Source: Aquabacter spiritensis
Lineage (GTDB): Bacteria > Pseudomonadota > Alphaproteobacteria > Rhizobiales > Xanthobacteraceae
Assembly (NCBI RefSeq): GCF_004346185.1
Contig: NZ_SMAI01000003.1
Span: forward strand, 310,001-374,000
Direction of reading: 5' to 3'
Length of the DNA stretch: 64,000 nt
Positions 37,113 through 47,077 of the stretch are shown piece by piece. The notes below the pieces were generated by a model. It worked only from the letters and a program-made list of their open reading frames with translations, had not been told where the DNA came from and did not search any database. The translations under genes were made by a program, and so were the position numbers. The stretch's first letter is position 1. Each line of letters opens with the position of its first letter.

Positions 37113-37856
37113 ATGACCCCGCGCACCCTCCTCGTCACCGGCGCGAGCCGCGGCATCGGCGCCGTGGTGGCGGCCGAACTCGCCCTTCGCGGCCACCGCG
37201 TCGGCTGCCTCTCGCGCAAGGGGGAGGGGCCGCAGGGCTTAGACCTCCCCGCCGACGCGCGGGCGCGGCTGGTGCCGCTGGCCGGCGACATCCTCGATCC
37301 CGACGCGGTGAAGGCCGCCTTCCAGGCGCTGCAGGACGCCGCCGGGCCGGTCAGCGGGCTGGTGCAGAATGCCGGCATCCATATGGAAGGCCCGGCCGAC
37401 CGCCAGACCCTGTCCGATTTCGAGACCGTGATGCGCACCAACGCCACCGCAACCTTCGCGGTGTGCCAGCAGGCCTATCCCTTCCTGTGCGCGGCGGGCG
37501 GCGGCCTGATCGTCAATATGGGCTCCTTCTTCGACAAGATGGGGGTGCGCCGCAACGCCGCTTATTGCGCCTCCAAGGCTGCGGTCGCCGCCATCACGCG
37601 CTGCCTCGCGGTCGAATGGGCGGGCAAGGGGATCCGCGTCCTGACCGTCGCGCCGGGCTATATCGAAACCGACCTCAACCGCGATTTTCTCGCCTCGGAA
37701 AAGATCCGGGCCTTCCTCGCCGCGCGTATCCCGACCGGCGGTCCGGCGCAGGCGGGGGAGGTGGCGCGGCTGATCGCGGCTCTGTTCGCCGAGGACATTC
37801 CCTTCCTCACCGGCGAAACCCTCTATCTCGACGGCGGCCAGGGCATGGCCCTCTGA
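37113..37856 (+). CDS. Short-chain dehydrogenase/reductase
   Basis: The 247-residue SDR has VTGASRGIGAVVA near residue 6, QNAGIH near 87, NMGSFF with the catalytic Ser, YCASKAA near 150 and the end PFLTGETLYLDGGQGMAL. It resembles FabG-type reductases and could act on a 3-hydroxyacyl-CoA or a ring alcohol. It starts 1 base after the hydratase stop, so the two are coupled. Confidence 0.9.
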   Translation: MTPRTLLVTGASRGIGAVVAAELALRGHRVGCLSRKGEGPQGLDLPADARARLVPLAGDILDPDAVKAAFQALQDAAGPVSGLVQNAGIHMEGPADRQTLSDFETVMRTNATATFAVCQQAYPFLCAAGGGLIVNMGSFFDKMGVRRNAAYCASKAAVAAITRCLAVEWAGKGIRVLTVAPGYIETDLNRDFLASEKIRAFLAARIPTGGPAQAGEVARLIAALFAEDIPFLTGETLYLDGGQGMAL

Positions 37857-37885
37857 CGCCGCCGTGCTGCGAAAGTGAGTGTCAC

Positions 37886-39052
37886 ATGACGCTGTTCCAC
37901 CGTCTCGACGCCGCGCTCGATCTGCCGCAGGACGAAGCCCTGCTGCTGGAGAGCGTGCGGCAGTTCGCCCGCGCGGAGGTCGCCCCGCGCGCCGCCCATC
38001 TCGACGAGACCAAAGAATTTCCCTGGGCCAATGTGGAAGGCATCAACGCGCTCGGGCTCAACGCCATGTTCGTGCCGGAGGCCTATGGCGGGGCCGGGCT
38101 CAGCTATCTCGGCTATCTCGCCTGCGTGCGGGAGATTTCCGCCGCCTGCGCCTCCACCGGCATCGTCTGGGCGACCAATTTCCACGCCATCAAGCCCTTG
38201 ATCGATTACGGCACCGAGGAGCAGAAGCAGCGCCTCCTGCCGCGCATCGCCGAAGGCGGGCTCGCCGCCCTGGTCATCACCGAGCCGGACGCCGGCTCCG
38301 ACGCCACCGGCATGCGCACCACCTTCACGCCGGACGGCGACGACATCCTGGTCTCCGGCTCCAAGACCTTCATCACCAATGGCGACGTGGCGGATCTCTA
38401 CGTCCTGTTCGGCAAATGGGCGCAGACCTCGGATCCCAAGGCGGCGATTTCCTGCCTGATCCTGGAGAAGGGCACGCCGGGCCTCTCGGTGGTGCGGCTC
38501 GAGGACAAGATGGGCCACCGCGCCTCCTCCACCGCGACCCTCGCCTTCGACGCCTGCCGCGTGCCCAAGGCGAACCTGCTGAAGGGGCCGGGCGAGGGGC
38601 TGAAGCTGCTGCTCGCCTCGCTCAACAAGTCCCGCCCCTCGGTCGCCGCCCACGCCCTCGGCATCGCCCATGCGGCGTTCGACGATAGCGTCGCCTATAT
38701 CAATGGACGCAAGCAGTCGGGCCGCAAGATCATCGAGTTCCAGGGCATCCAGTTCCTGCTCGCCGACCTCGCCGCCGAAATCGCGCTGTGCGACACTTGG
38801 CTGGTCCATGTGGCGCGGCAGATCGAGGCCGGGGCGGAAGATATCGGCGTCGAGGCCTCGATCCTGAAGATGCGCGCCACCGACATCGCCATGCGCATGG
38901 CGACCGAGGCGGTTCAGCTCCATGGCGGCTACGGCTATGTGAAGGACTACCGGGTGGAGCGCCTGATGCGCGACGCCAAGATCACGCAGATCTGGGAAGG
39001 CACGAACCAGATCCACCGCCAGCTCATCGGCCGCAGCTTCATCGAACGCTGA
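37886..39052 (+). CDS. Acyl-CoA dehydrogenase
   Basis: The 388-residue flavoenzyme has ITEPDAGSDATGMRTTF (FAD and substrate contact) near residue 130, and LHGGYGYVKDYRVERLMRDAKITQIWEGTNQIHRQL at residues 345-380 with the catalytic Glu in WEGT. It forms 2-enoyl-CoA and passes electrons to ETF. The ATG at 37886 fits the family N-terminus. It belongs to the beta-oxidation operon. Confidence 0.95.
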   Translation: MTLFHRLDAALDLPQDEALLLESVRQFARAEVAPRAAHLDETKEFPWANVEGINALGLNAMFVPEAYGGAGLSYLGYLACVREISAACASTGIVWATNFHAIKPLIDYGTEEQKQRLLPRIAEGGLAALVITEPDAGSDATGMRTTFTPDGDDILVSGSKTFITNGDVADLYVLFGKWAQTSDPKAAISCLILEKGTPGLSVVRLEDKMGHRASSTATLAFDACRVPKANLLKGPGEGLKLLLASLNKSRPSVAAHALGIAHAAFDDSVAYINGRKQSGRKIIEFQGIQFLLADLAAEIALCDTWLVHVARQIEAGAEDIGVEASILKMRATDIAMRMATEAVQLHGGYGYVKDYRVERLMRDAKITQIWEGTNQIHRQLIGRSFIER

Positions 39053-39061
39053 GGACAGATC

Positions 39062-39937
39062 ATGACCGAAAAGCACCCCGTCGGCGTCGCCGGCAGCGGC
39101 ACAATGGGAACCGGCATCGCCATCGTCGCGGCGCGCGGCGGCTTCCCGACCCTGGTCTTCGACCTCGATGAAGGCCGCGTGGCGGCCGCCCTCGCCGCCA
39201 TGCGCGCCTTTTTCGGCAAGTCGGTCCAGCGCGGCAAGCTCACCCAGGATCAGGTCGACGAGATCATGGGCCGCGTCACCGGCACCAGCCGGATCGAGGA
39301 CCTCGCGGTCTGCGGCCTCGTCATCGAGGCGATCTATGAGGAACTGGAGGCGAAGGGAAAGCTGTTCGCCGCCCTCGATGCGGTCTGTCCGGCCCACACT
39401 CTGTTCGCCTCCAACACCTCCACCCTCTCGATCACCGAGATCGCCGCGCGCTCCGGCCGCGACGACCGCTTCGTCGGCATGCATTTCTGCCTGCCGGCGC
39501 AGCTCATGAAGCTGGTGGAGATGTCGCCCGGCCTCAATACCTCGCAGGAGAGCTTCGAGGCCGCCTGGGCGCTGTGCGAGGCGATGGGCCAGCGGCCGGT
39601 CAAGACCCAGGACGCGCCGGGCTTCATCCTCAATTACTTCCTCGTGCCGTTCAACAATGACGCGATCCGCCTGGTCGAGGAGGGCGTCGCCGCGCCCGAA
39701 GAGATCGACAAGGCGATCAAGGGCGCGCTCGGCTATGCCATGGGGCCGATGGAATTGCTCGATCTGGTCGGTCTCGACACCCAGGTCCTGCTCTGCGAGG
39801 CGCTGCACGGCGTCACCAACGCGCCGCGCGCCGCCTGCCCGCCGCTGCTGCGCCGCATGGTGGCGGCGCGCCGCCTCGGCCGGAAGACCAAGCGCGGCTT
39901 CCTGAATTACGAGACCACCGCGATCTTCGGAGCCTGA
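39062..39937 (+). CDS. 3-hydroxyacyl-CoA dehydrogenase (single-domain)
   Basis: The 291-residue enzyme has GVAGSGTMGTGIAIVAARGG (NAD loop) near residue 8, LVIEAIYEELEAK, ASNTSTLSITEIA with the catalytic-region Ser, GMHFCLPAQLMKLVE with the catalytic His, and DAPGFILNYFLVPFNNDAIRLVEEG in the C-terminal domain. It oxidises 3-hydroxyacyl-CoA with NAD. The HFCLPA segment replaces the usual HFFNP, so specificity may be unusual. AGGACAG precedes the ATG. Confidence 0.9.
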   Translation: MTEKHPVGVAGSGTMGTGIAIVAARGGFPTLVFDLDEGRVAAALAAMRAFFGKSVQRGKLTQDQVDEIMGRVTGTSRIEDLAVCGLVIEAIYEELEAKGKLFAALDAVCPAHTLFASNTSTLSITEIAARSGRDDRFVGMHFCLPAQLMKLVEMSPGLNTSQESFEAAWALCEAMGQRPVKTQDAPGFILNYFLVPFNNDAIRLVEEGVAAPEEIDKAIKGALGYAMGPMELLDLVGLDTQVLLCEALHGVTNAPRAACPPLLRRMVAARRLGRKTKRGFLNYETTAIFGA

Positions 39938-39939
39938 CC

Positions 39940-40590
39940 ATGTCGCACACCGTGATCGCCTCCGGCGAAAGCCGGTCCTTCCCCGAGGCCCACCCGCTGC
40001 TCGCGGCGGGCGGGGAGAGCGGGGACATCCTGGTCCTGATCGGCGCCGGCGCCGGCGCCGCCTTCGCCGCGCTGAAGGATCCCGCCCCCTATCGGGCGAT
40101 CCTGATCGAGCTCGGCACCGAATGCCTCGGCGTGCATACCGGGGAGAGCCGGGGAGACGAGGGCGGCACCGTGCTCGGCTTCGCCCGTTTCCGGCTCGGA
40201 AACGCGGCGCCGAGCGACCTGGTCGAGATCGTCCGCCAGCCGCGGACGCCCGATGCGGTGGTCGCCGCGGCGCGGGCGCTGTTCGAGGCCCACGGCCTCA
40301 AGACGGCGGTGTGCGGCGACTTTCCCGGCCGCATCGTCGACCGTCTGGTGCGGCCCTATTACAATGCGGCCCTCGGCCGGCTCGACGCCAAGCTCGCCAC
40401 CGCGGCCGACATGGACCTCACCCTCAAACTCGGCCTCGGCTATCCCGAAGGGCCGATCGAGCTGCTGGAGCGCACCGGTCTCGCGGCCCATTGCGACGTG
40501 ACGCAGGCGCTTTACGACGCGCTCGGCGATGCCGCCTACGCCCCCGCCCGCCGGGCGCAGGTGGCGAAGGCGCGGGCCGGGGAGAAGTGA
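39940..40590 (+). CDS. 3-hydroxyacyl-CoA dehydrogenase C-terminal-domain protein lacking the NAD fold
   Basis: The 216-residue protein ends with a recognisable 3-hydroxyacyl-CoA dehydrogenase C-terminal domain: DFPGRIVDRLVRPYYNAALGRLDAKLATAADMDLTLKLGLGYPEGPIELLERTG is its core at residues 127-180. The N-terminal 115 residues keep only a degenerate fold without a GxGxxG loop, so it is unlikely to bind NAD alone. It starts 2 bases after the full dehydrogenase and may be a partner subunit of it or a decayed copy. Confidence 0.75.
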   Translation: MSHTVIASGESRSFPEAHPLLAAGGESGDILVLIGAGAGAAFAALKDPAPYRAILIELGTECLGVHTGESRGDEGGTVLGFARFRLGNAAPSDLVEIVRQPRTPDAVVAAARALFEAHGLKTAVCGDFPGRIVDRLVRPYYNAALGRLDAKLATAADMDLTLKLGLGYPEGPIELLERTGLAAHCDVTQALYDALGDAAYAPARRAQVAKARAGEK

Positions 40591-40592
40591 CC

Positions 40593-41705
40593 ATGCAGCC
40601 GCTCGCGGGCGTCCTGGTTCTCGATTTCTCGACGCTTCTGCCGGGGCCCCTGGCGAGCCTCGTGCTCGCCGAGGCGGGCGCGCAGGTGGTGAAGATCGAG
40701 CGCCCCGGCCGGGGCGACGAGATGCGCAGCTACCCGCCTCTGGTCGGCGCGGACGGCGTCAATTTCCACATGCTCAACCGCGGCAAGCGCTCACTCGCGC
40801 TCGATCTGAAGGCGCCCGACGCGGTGGCGCAGCTCACCCCGCTCCTGGAAAAGGCCGACATCCTGATCGAGCAGTTCCGGCCGGGCGTGATGGACCGGCT
40901 CGGGCTCGGCTATGCCGCGGTCAAGGCGCTCAATCCCGGCATCGTCTATTGCTCGATCACCGGCTGGGGCCAGACCGGTCCGAAGGCGGCGGTGGCGGCG
41001 CACGACCTCAATTACATGGCCGAGGCCGGCGTGCTCGGCCTGTCGGCCGGTGCCGACGGCGCCCCGGTCCTGCCGCCCGTGCTCGCGGCCGACATTGCCG
41101 GCGGCACCTATCCCGCCCTCATGAACATCCTCATGGCGCTGCGCCTGAAGGAGCGGACCGGCACCGGCGCGCATCTCGACATCGCCATGGCCGACAATCT
41201 GTTCTCCTTCGTCTATTGGGGCCTCGGCAGCGGTTTTGCCGCGGGCGCCTGGCCGAAGAGCGGGCGCGATCTCGTGACCGGCGGCTCGCCGCGCTACCAG
41301 ATCTACCGGACCAAAGACGGCCGCCATCTCGCCGCGGCGCCGCTGGAAGACAAGTTCTGGGAGACCTTCTGCGCCATCGTGGACCTCGCCGTCCCGCTGC
41401 GCGATCCCGCCGCCCCGGCCGATGCGGTGATCGCCGAGGTCGCCGCGAAGATCGCCGCGCAGACCTCCGACCATTGGCGCGCGGCCTTTGCGGGCAAGGA
41501 TGTGTGCTGCTCCATCGTCGCGACCTTGGAGGAGGCGGTCGCCGATCCGCACTTCGCCGCACGCGGCGTGTTCGCCCAGCGCCTCGCTCTGGGCGAGGCC
41601 GGCATTCCCGCTCTGCCGGTGCCGGTCGTCCCCGCTTTCCGCACGTCCACGGATGCCGCCGCCCCCGCGCTCGGCGAGGCCGGCACGCCGAACGATCTGA
41701 TCTGA
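40593..41705 (+). CDS. Class III (CaiB/BaiF) CoA-transferase or acyl-CoA racemase (2)
   Basis: The 370-residue protein has LAGVLVLDFSTLLPGPLASLVLAEAGAQVVKIERPGRGDEMR-type start, RGKRSLALDLKAP near 65 and HDLNYMAEAGVLGL near 135, which is the alpha-methylacyl-CoA racemase-like variant of the family. It could transfer CoA or invert a branched acyl-CoA so that beta-oxidation can proceed. The start is 2 bases after the preceding stop. Confidence 0.88.
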   Translation: MQPLAGVLVLDFSTLLPGPLASLVLAEAGAQVVKIERPGRGDEMRSYPPLVGADGVNFHMLNRGKRSLALDLKAPDAVAQLTPLLEKADILIEQFRPGVMDRLGLGYAAVKALNPGIVYCSITGWGQTGPKAAVAAHDLNYMAEAGVLGLSAGADGAPVLPPVLAADIAGGTYPALMNILMALRLKERTGTGAHLDIAMADNLFSFVYWGLGSGFAAGAWPKSGRDLVTGGSPRYQIYRTKDGRHLAAAPLEDKFWETFCAIVDLAVPLRDPAAPADAVIAEVAAKIAAQTSDHWRAAFAGKDVCCSIVATLEEAVADPHFAARGVFAQRLALGEAGIPALPVPVVPAFRTSTDAAAPALGEAGTPNDLI

Positions 41706-41716
41706 GAGGAAACGCC

Positions 41717-42718
41717 ATGCGCAGCTATCGCGTCTGGGAGCATGGCGCTCCCGAAACCATGCGGATCGACGAGGGTCCGGACCTCGTTCCCGGCCCCGGC
41801 CAGATCGCGGTCGACGTGAAGGCGGCGGGAATCAATTTCCCCGACATTCTGGTGATCGGCGGCCAGTACCAGATCCTGCCGCCGCGCCCGTTCACGCCGG
41901 GCAAGGATTTTGCCGGCGTGGTGCGTGCGGTCGGCGGCGGCGTCGCCGGCTTCAAGCCGGGCGACCGCATCATGTCCCAGGTGGAATACGGCGCCTATGC
42001 CGAGCAGGCCCTGACCACTCCGGAGCAGAGCTTCAAGATCCCCGACGACATGGGCTTCGAGGCCGCCGCCGCGATGGGCCTGGTCTATCAGACCGCCTAT
42101 TTCGCTTTGGTCGATCGCGGTCTCTACAAGACCGGCGAGACGGTTCTGGTGGGCGGCGCGGCCGGCGGCGTCGGGCTCGCTGCGGTGCAGATCGCCAAGG
42201 GGCTCGGGGCGCGCGTGCTCGCCGCCGTGCGCTCGGAGGAGGAGGCCGAGGTGGCGCGGGCGGGCGGCGCCGATGCGATCATCGACGTTTCCGTGCCGAA
42301 CCTGCGCGATGCGCTGCGCGATCAGGTCAATGCAGCGACCGGCGGCCGCGGCGCCGACGTCGTGCTCGACCCGCTGGGCGGCGAATTCTTCCCGGCGGCG
42401 CTGCGTGCCATGGCCTGGTGCGGCCGGCTCGTGGTGATCGGCTTCGCCGCCGGCGAGATCCCGAGCGTCAAGGTCAATTATCTGCTGGTCAAGAACATCT
42501 CGGTCAGCGGCCTGCAATGGAGCGATTATCGCGACCGCACGCCGGAGCGGGTGCGGGCGGTGCAGGACGACCTGTTCCGCCTGTGGCATGCCGGTTCGGT
42601 GCGCCCGCGCGTGATGCGCGCCTTTCCGTTCGAGGCGGCGCCCGAGGCGCTGGCCCTGGTCAAGCAGGGCAAGGTGCAGGGCAAGGCCGTGATCGCCATG
42701 TCGCCGGCCGGCGCATGA
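41717..42718 (+). CDS. NAD(P)H:quinone oxidoreductase-like MDR (zinc-free)
   Basis: The 333-residue medium-chain reductase has AAGINFPDILVIGGQYQ near 37, GKDFAGVVRAVGGGV near 62, and the NADPH fold VLVGGAAGGVGLAAVQIAKGLGARV near 145. It lacks the zinc-binding Cys/His set, as in QOR/enone reductases that reduce 2-alkenal or quinone C=C bonds. AGAGGAAA precedes the ATG. The stop overlaps the next start as ATGA. Confidence 0.88.
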   Translation: MRSYRVWEHGAPETMRIDEGPDLVPGPGQIAVDVKAAGINFPDILVIGGQYQILPPRPFTPGKDFAGVVRAVGGGVAGFKPGDRIMSQVEYGAYAEQALTTPEQSFKIPDDMGFEAAAAMGLVYQTAYFALVDRGLYKTGETVLVGGAAGGVGLAAVQIAKGLGARVLAAVRSEEEAEVARAGGADAIIDVSVPNLRDALRDQVNAATGGRGADVVLDPLGGEFFPAALRAMAWCGRLVVIGFAAGEIPSVKVNYLLVKNISVSGLQWSDYRDRTPERVRAVQDDLFRLWHAGSVRPRVMRAFPFEAAPEALALVKQGKVQGKAVIAMSPAGA

Positions 42719-44232
42719 GCGCCCTGGACCCGTCCGTGATCGTCGGCGTGGTCGGCGCCGGGGCGATGGGCGCCGGCATCGCCCAGGTCGCCGCGCGCGC
42801 CGGACACCGCGTCCTGATCCAGGATGCTCGCGCCGGGGCGGCGGACGCCGCCTGCGGCCGGATCCGCGCCGATCTCGACAAGCTCGCCGCCAAAGGCCGT
42901 CTTTCGCCCGAGGATGCGGCGGCGGCCGGCGGGCGCCTCGTGCCGGTCGAGGCCACCGCCGATCTCGCCCCCGCCGGCCTCGTGATCGAGGCGATCGTCG
43001 AGGATCTCGACGTGAAGCGGGCGCTGTTCGGCGCCCTTGAGGCGGTCGTCGCGCCGGACGCGATCCTCGCCACCAACACCTCCTCGCTCTCGATCACCGC
43101 GATCGCCGCCGGCGCCGCGCGGCCGGAGCGCATCGCCGGACTGCATTTCTTCAATCCCGCGCCGATCATGGCTCTGGTCGAGGTGATTTCCGGCCTCGCC
43201 ACGGCGCCGGAGGTGGCGACCCGCTTGGTCGAGACCGCCAATGCCTGGGGCAAGGCGCCGGTGCGGGCGCGTTCGACGCCGGGCTTCATCGTCAATCGCG
43301 TCGCGCGGCCGTTTTATGCCGAGGGCCTGCGCCTCTGCGAAGAGGGCGCGGCGGATCCGGCGACGCTCGACGCGGTGATGCGCGAGGCCGGCGGCTTCCG
43401 CATGGGCCCGTTCGAGCTGATGGACCTGATCGGCCACGACGTGAATGCGGCGGTCACCCGCTCGGTGTTCGACGCCTATTTCGGCGATCCGCGCTTTCGG
43501 CCCTCGCTGGTCCAGCAGGAACTGGTCGCCGCCGGCTGGCTCGGCCGCAAGACGCAGCGCGGCTTCTACGATTACAGGCCCGGCGCCGCCGCGCCCGCCG
43601 CGCGGGACCTGCCGGCGGCGCCGGCCCCGCGCGCCGTTGGGATCGCGGGCGATCTCGGCCCGGCCGCGCCGCTCGCCGACCGCGCCGCCGCGGCGGGCCT
43701 TTCCGTCACGCGCGGGCCGGGCGACGGGCTGATCCGGCTCGACGGCGCGACGCTCGCTCTGACCGACGGGCGCAGCGCCACGGTCCGCGCCGCCGAGACC
43801 GGGATCGCGGACCTCGTCCTGTTCGACCTCGCGCGCGATTTCGCCGCCGCCCCGCGCCTCGCGCTCGCTAAGGCGGATGCGGCGCCGGACACCGCTTTGG
43901 CGGTGGCGGCGGGCTTCGTCCAGGCGCTCGGCAAGCGCGCGAGCGCCCTCGCCGACCGGCCGGGCCTCGCGGTGATGCGCACCCTCGCCATGCTCGCCAA
44001 CGAGGCCTGCGAGGCGGTGCTCCAGCAGGTCGCGGCGCCCGCCGACATCGACCGCGCCATGACCGCCGGGGTGAATTACCCGCAAGGCCCGCTCGCTTGG
44101 GCCGATGCGGTCGGCGCCGCGCGCCTCCTCGGCGTGCTCGCCGCGCTCCAGGCCGAGACCGGCGACGACCGCTACCGCCCCTCCGCTCATCTGCGCCGGC
44201 ATGTCGCCGCCGCCCGCCCGCTCTCCGTCTGA
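42715..44232 (+). CDS. 3-hydroxyacyl-CoA dehydrogenase, PaaH/PaaC-like with duplicated C-terminal domain
   Basis: The 505-residue protein has IVGVVGAGAMGAGIAQVAARAGH (NAD loop), TNTSSLSITAIAAGA, GLHFFNPAPIMALVEVI with the catalytic His and STPGFIVNRVARPFYAEG, then a second 3HCDH C-terminal domain near residues 410-500 (MRTLAMLANEACEAVLQ; GVNYPQGPLAWADAVG). This length and arrangement match 3-hydroxyadipyl-CoA dehydrogenase-type enzymes of the phenylacetate route. With the following thiolase it suggests that dicarboxylyl-CoA intermediates are processed. ATGA overlap with the QOR gene. Confidence 0.88.
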   Translation: MSALDPSVIVGVVGAGAMGAGIAQVAARAGHRVLIQDARAGAADAACGRIRADLDKLAAKGRLSPEDAAAAGGRLVPVEATADLAPAGLVIEAIVEDLDVKRALFGALEAVVAPDAILATNTSSLSITAIAAGAARPERIAGLHFFNPAPIMALVEVISGLATAPEVATRLVETANAWGKAPVRARSTPGFIVNRVARPFYAEGLRLCEEGAADPATLDAVMREAGGFRMGPFELMDLIGHDVNAAVTRSVFDAYFGDPRFRPSLVQQELVAAGWLGRKTQRGFYDYRPGAAAPAARDLPAAPAPRAVGIAGDLGPAAPLADRAAAAGLSVTRGPGDGLIRLDGATLALTDGRSATVRAAETGIADLVLFDLARDFAAAPRLALAKADAAPDTALAVAAGFVQALGKRASALADRPGLAVMRTLAMLANEACEAVLQQVAAPADIDRAMTAGVNYPQGPLAWADAVGAARLLGVLAALQAETGDDRYRPSAHLRRHVAAARPLSV

Positions 44233-44241
44233 CGAGGTCCC

Positions 44242-45447
<1,206 letters not shown>

Positions 45448-45513
45448 CGCCCGCCCGCGCCGGCCGCCGCGGCGCCCGCCGGGGCGGCAATCGGGGTGTC
45501 ATGCGCGCGGTCA

Positions 45514-45572
45514 CAGTGCGCGCGCAGACAACATATGTATTCCTCAAAGACATTGTTGCATTGCAGCAACAA
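45514..45572. promoter_or_regulatory. Activator site and inverted repeat before the binding-protein gene
   Basis: TGTATTCCTCAAAGACA (45536-45552) fits TGT-N11-ACA. A weaker copy, CAGTGCGCGCGCAGACA, lies at 45514-45530 with its centre 22 bases away. Immediately downstream TTGTTGC and GCAACAA form a 7-bp inverted repeat (45553-45572) that may bind another regulator. All lie 22-80 bases before the sigma-54 promoter at 45594. Confidence 0.55.
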
Positions 45573-45593
45573 CGCCATTCCTGATCTCGCGTC

Positions 45594-45609
45594 TGGCATG
45601 GCTATTGCC
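45594..45609 (+). promoter_or_regulatory. Sigma-54 promoter of the binding-protein gene
   Basis: TGGCATGGCTATTGCC has GG-N10-GC spacing and TTGC at -12. The predicted start is about 80 bases before the ATG at 45701. Confidence 0.85.
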
Positions 45610-45700
45610 ATAGGTGGCGATGGTGGCAGGCTGCGCGCGGGGCGCGCCGCAGGCGGCCTCGACCCTGCCTTTACGCAGGCAATTCTTTGGAGGATATCCC

Positions 45701-46930
45701 ATGACGCCAACGACCCGGGCCTGGATCTGTCGCACTGCGGCCGCCGGGCTGGTTCTTCTCGGGGCGCTGCCCGCGTCCGCGCAGGGCATGAGCGGCGACA
45801 AGGTCGCCATCGGCGCGATCGTCGACATGACCGGCGTCTATTCCCGCCATGGCGGCCCCGGCGTGATCACCGCGGTGCAGATGGCGGTCGACGATTTCGG
45901 CGGCACGGTGAACGGCAAGCCGATCAGCGTGGTCTCGGCCGATTACCAGGCCAAGGTCGACGTCACCTCGGCGATCGCCCGCCGCTGGATCGACACCGAA
46001 AATGTCGACATGATCATCGAATCCACCGATTCCGCCTCGGCCCTCGCGCTGTTCCGCCTCGGCGCGGAGAAGAAGCGCGTGGTGATCGGCGCCGGCTCGG
46101 CGACCACCGCCCTCACCAATGACGGCTGCATGCCCTACGGCATCCATTACGTCTACGACACCTATGCCCTCGCCACCGGCACCGGCGCCGCGATCGTCCA
46201 GGAAGGCGGCAAGAGCTGGTATTTCATCACGGCCGACTACGCCTTCGGCCATGCGCTCGAAGCCGACACGTCGCGCGTCGTCGAGCAGCTCGGCGGCAAG
46301 GTGCTCGGCCGCTCGCGCGCGCCGCTCGCCACCACCGACTTCTCGTCCTATCTGCTCCAGGCCCAGGCCTCCAACGCGCAGGTGATCGGCCTCGCCAATG
46401 CCGGCCTCGACTTCGTCAATTCGGTCAAGCAGGCGTCCGAATTCGGCATCACCCAGAGCGGGCAGAATCTCGCCGCGATGCTGGTCTTCATCACCGACGT
46501 CAAGGCGCTCGGCCTGAAGGTGGCGCAGCGGCTGAAATTCACCACCGGCTATTATTGGGACCGCGACGAGGCGAGCCGCGCCTTCGCCAAGAAGTTCTAC
46601 GCCAAGACCAATGCCCAGCCCTCCATGGTGCAGGCCGGCGTCTATTCCGCGACCACGCATTATCTCAACGCCATCAAGGCCACCGGCACGGACGATGCCG
46701 AGGCCGTGACCAAGTGGATGAAGGCGAACCCGGTCAACGATTTCTTCGCCAAAGACGGCCGCATCCGGCCGGACGGGCGGATGGTGCACGACATGTATCT
46801 GGCGGAGGCCAAGACCCCGGCCGAGTCCAAGAACGAGTGGGACCTGATGAAGATCCTGCGCACCATTCCGGCCGACGAGGCCTATCGGCCGCTCTCCCAG
46901 TCGACCTGCCCGCTGGTGAAGAAGGGCTGA
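45701..46930 (+). CDS. ABC-type branched-chain amino-acid-like substrate-binding protein (LivK/Peripla_BP_6 family)
   Basis: The 409-residue protein has a signal peptide (TRAWICRTAAAGLVLLGALPASAQ) and the type I periplasmic-binding fold: VAIGAIVDMTGVYSRHGGPGVITAVQMAVDDFGG near residue 33 and AAIVQEGGKSWYFITADYAFGHALE near 170. It probably binds a hydrophobic or aromatic/alicyclic carboxylate. TTTGGAGGATATCCC directly precedes the ATG. No ABC permease or ATPase follows in the window, so it is an orphan here. Terminator at 46959. Confidence 0.9.
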   Translation: MTPTTRAWICRTAAAGLVLLGALPASAQGMSGDKVAIGAIVDMTGVYSRHGGPGVITAVQMAVDDFGGTVNGKPISVVSADYQAKVDVTSAIARRWIDTENVDMIIESTDSASALALFRLGAEKKRVVIGAGSATTALTNDGCMPYGIHYVYDTYALATGTGAAIVQEGGKSWYFITADYAFGHALEADTSRVVEQLGGKVLGRSRAPLATTDFSSYLLQAQASNAQVIGLANAGLDFVNSVKQASEFGITQSGQNLAAMLVFITDVKALGLKVAQRLKFTTGYYWDRDEASRAFAKKFYAKTNAQPSMVQAGVYSATTHYLNAIKATGTDDAEAVTKWMKANPVNDFFAKDGRIRPDGRMVHDMYLAEAKTPAESKNEWDLMKILRTIPADEAYRPLSQSTCPLVKKG

Positions 46931-46958
46931 TCGCATCCCCGGATGCCGCATGAGGAGG

Positions 46959-46982
46959 CCGCCCGCGGGGGCGGCCTTTTCG
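46959..46982 (+). terminator. Terminator after the binding-protein gene
   Basis: GGCCGCCC (46959-46966) and GGGCGGCC (46971-46978) form a perfect 8-bp stem with loop GCGG, followed by TTTT. Confidence 0.88.
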
Positions 46983-47010
46983 TTTGCGGCGCCCGCCGAG
47001 AGCCTGATCC

Positions 47011-47037
47011 GATCGGGGTGAATCACCCCGATCGGGG
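47011..47037. repeat. 27-base perfect palindrome with central A
   Basis: The arms CCGATCGGGGTGA and TCACCCCGATCGG are exact inverse complements around one A (47024). It lies between a terminator and the GNAT gene's end. Similar GATCGG-rich palindromes occur at 14239 and 47602, so it may belong to an intergenic repeat family or bind a dimeric protein. Confidence 0.6.
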
Positions 47038-47077
47038 AATCGGTCTCTCCGCATGTGTTCGAGACCGCGTTCGCCGA

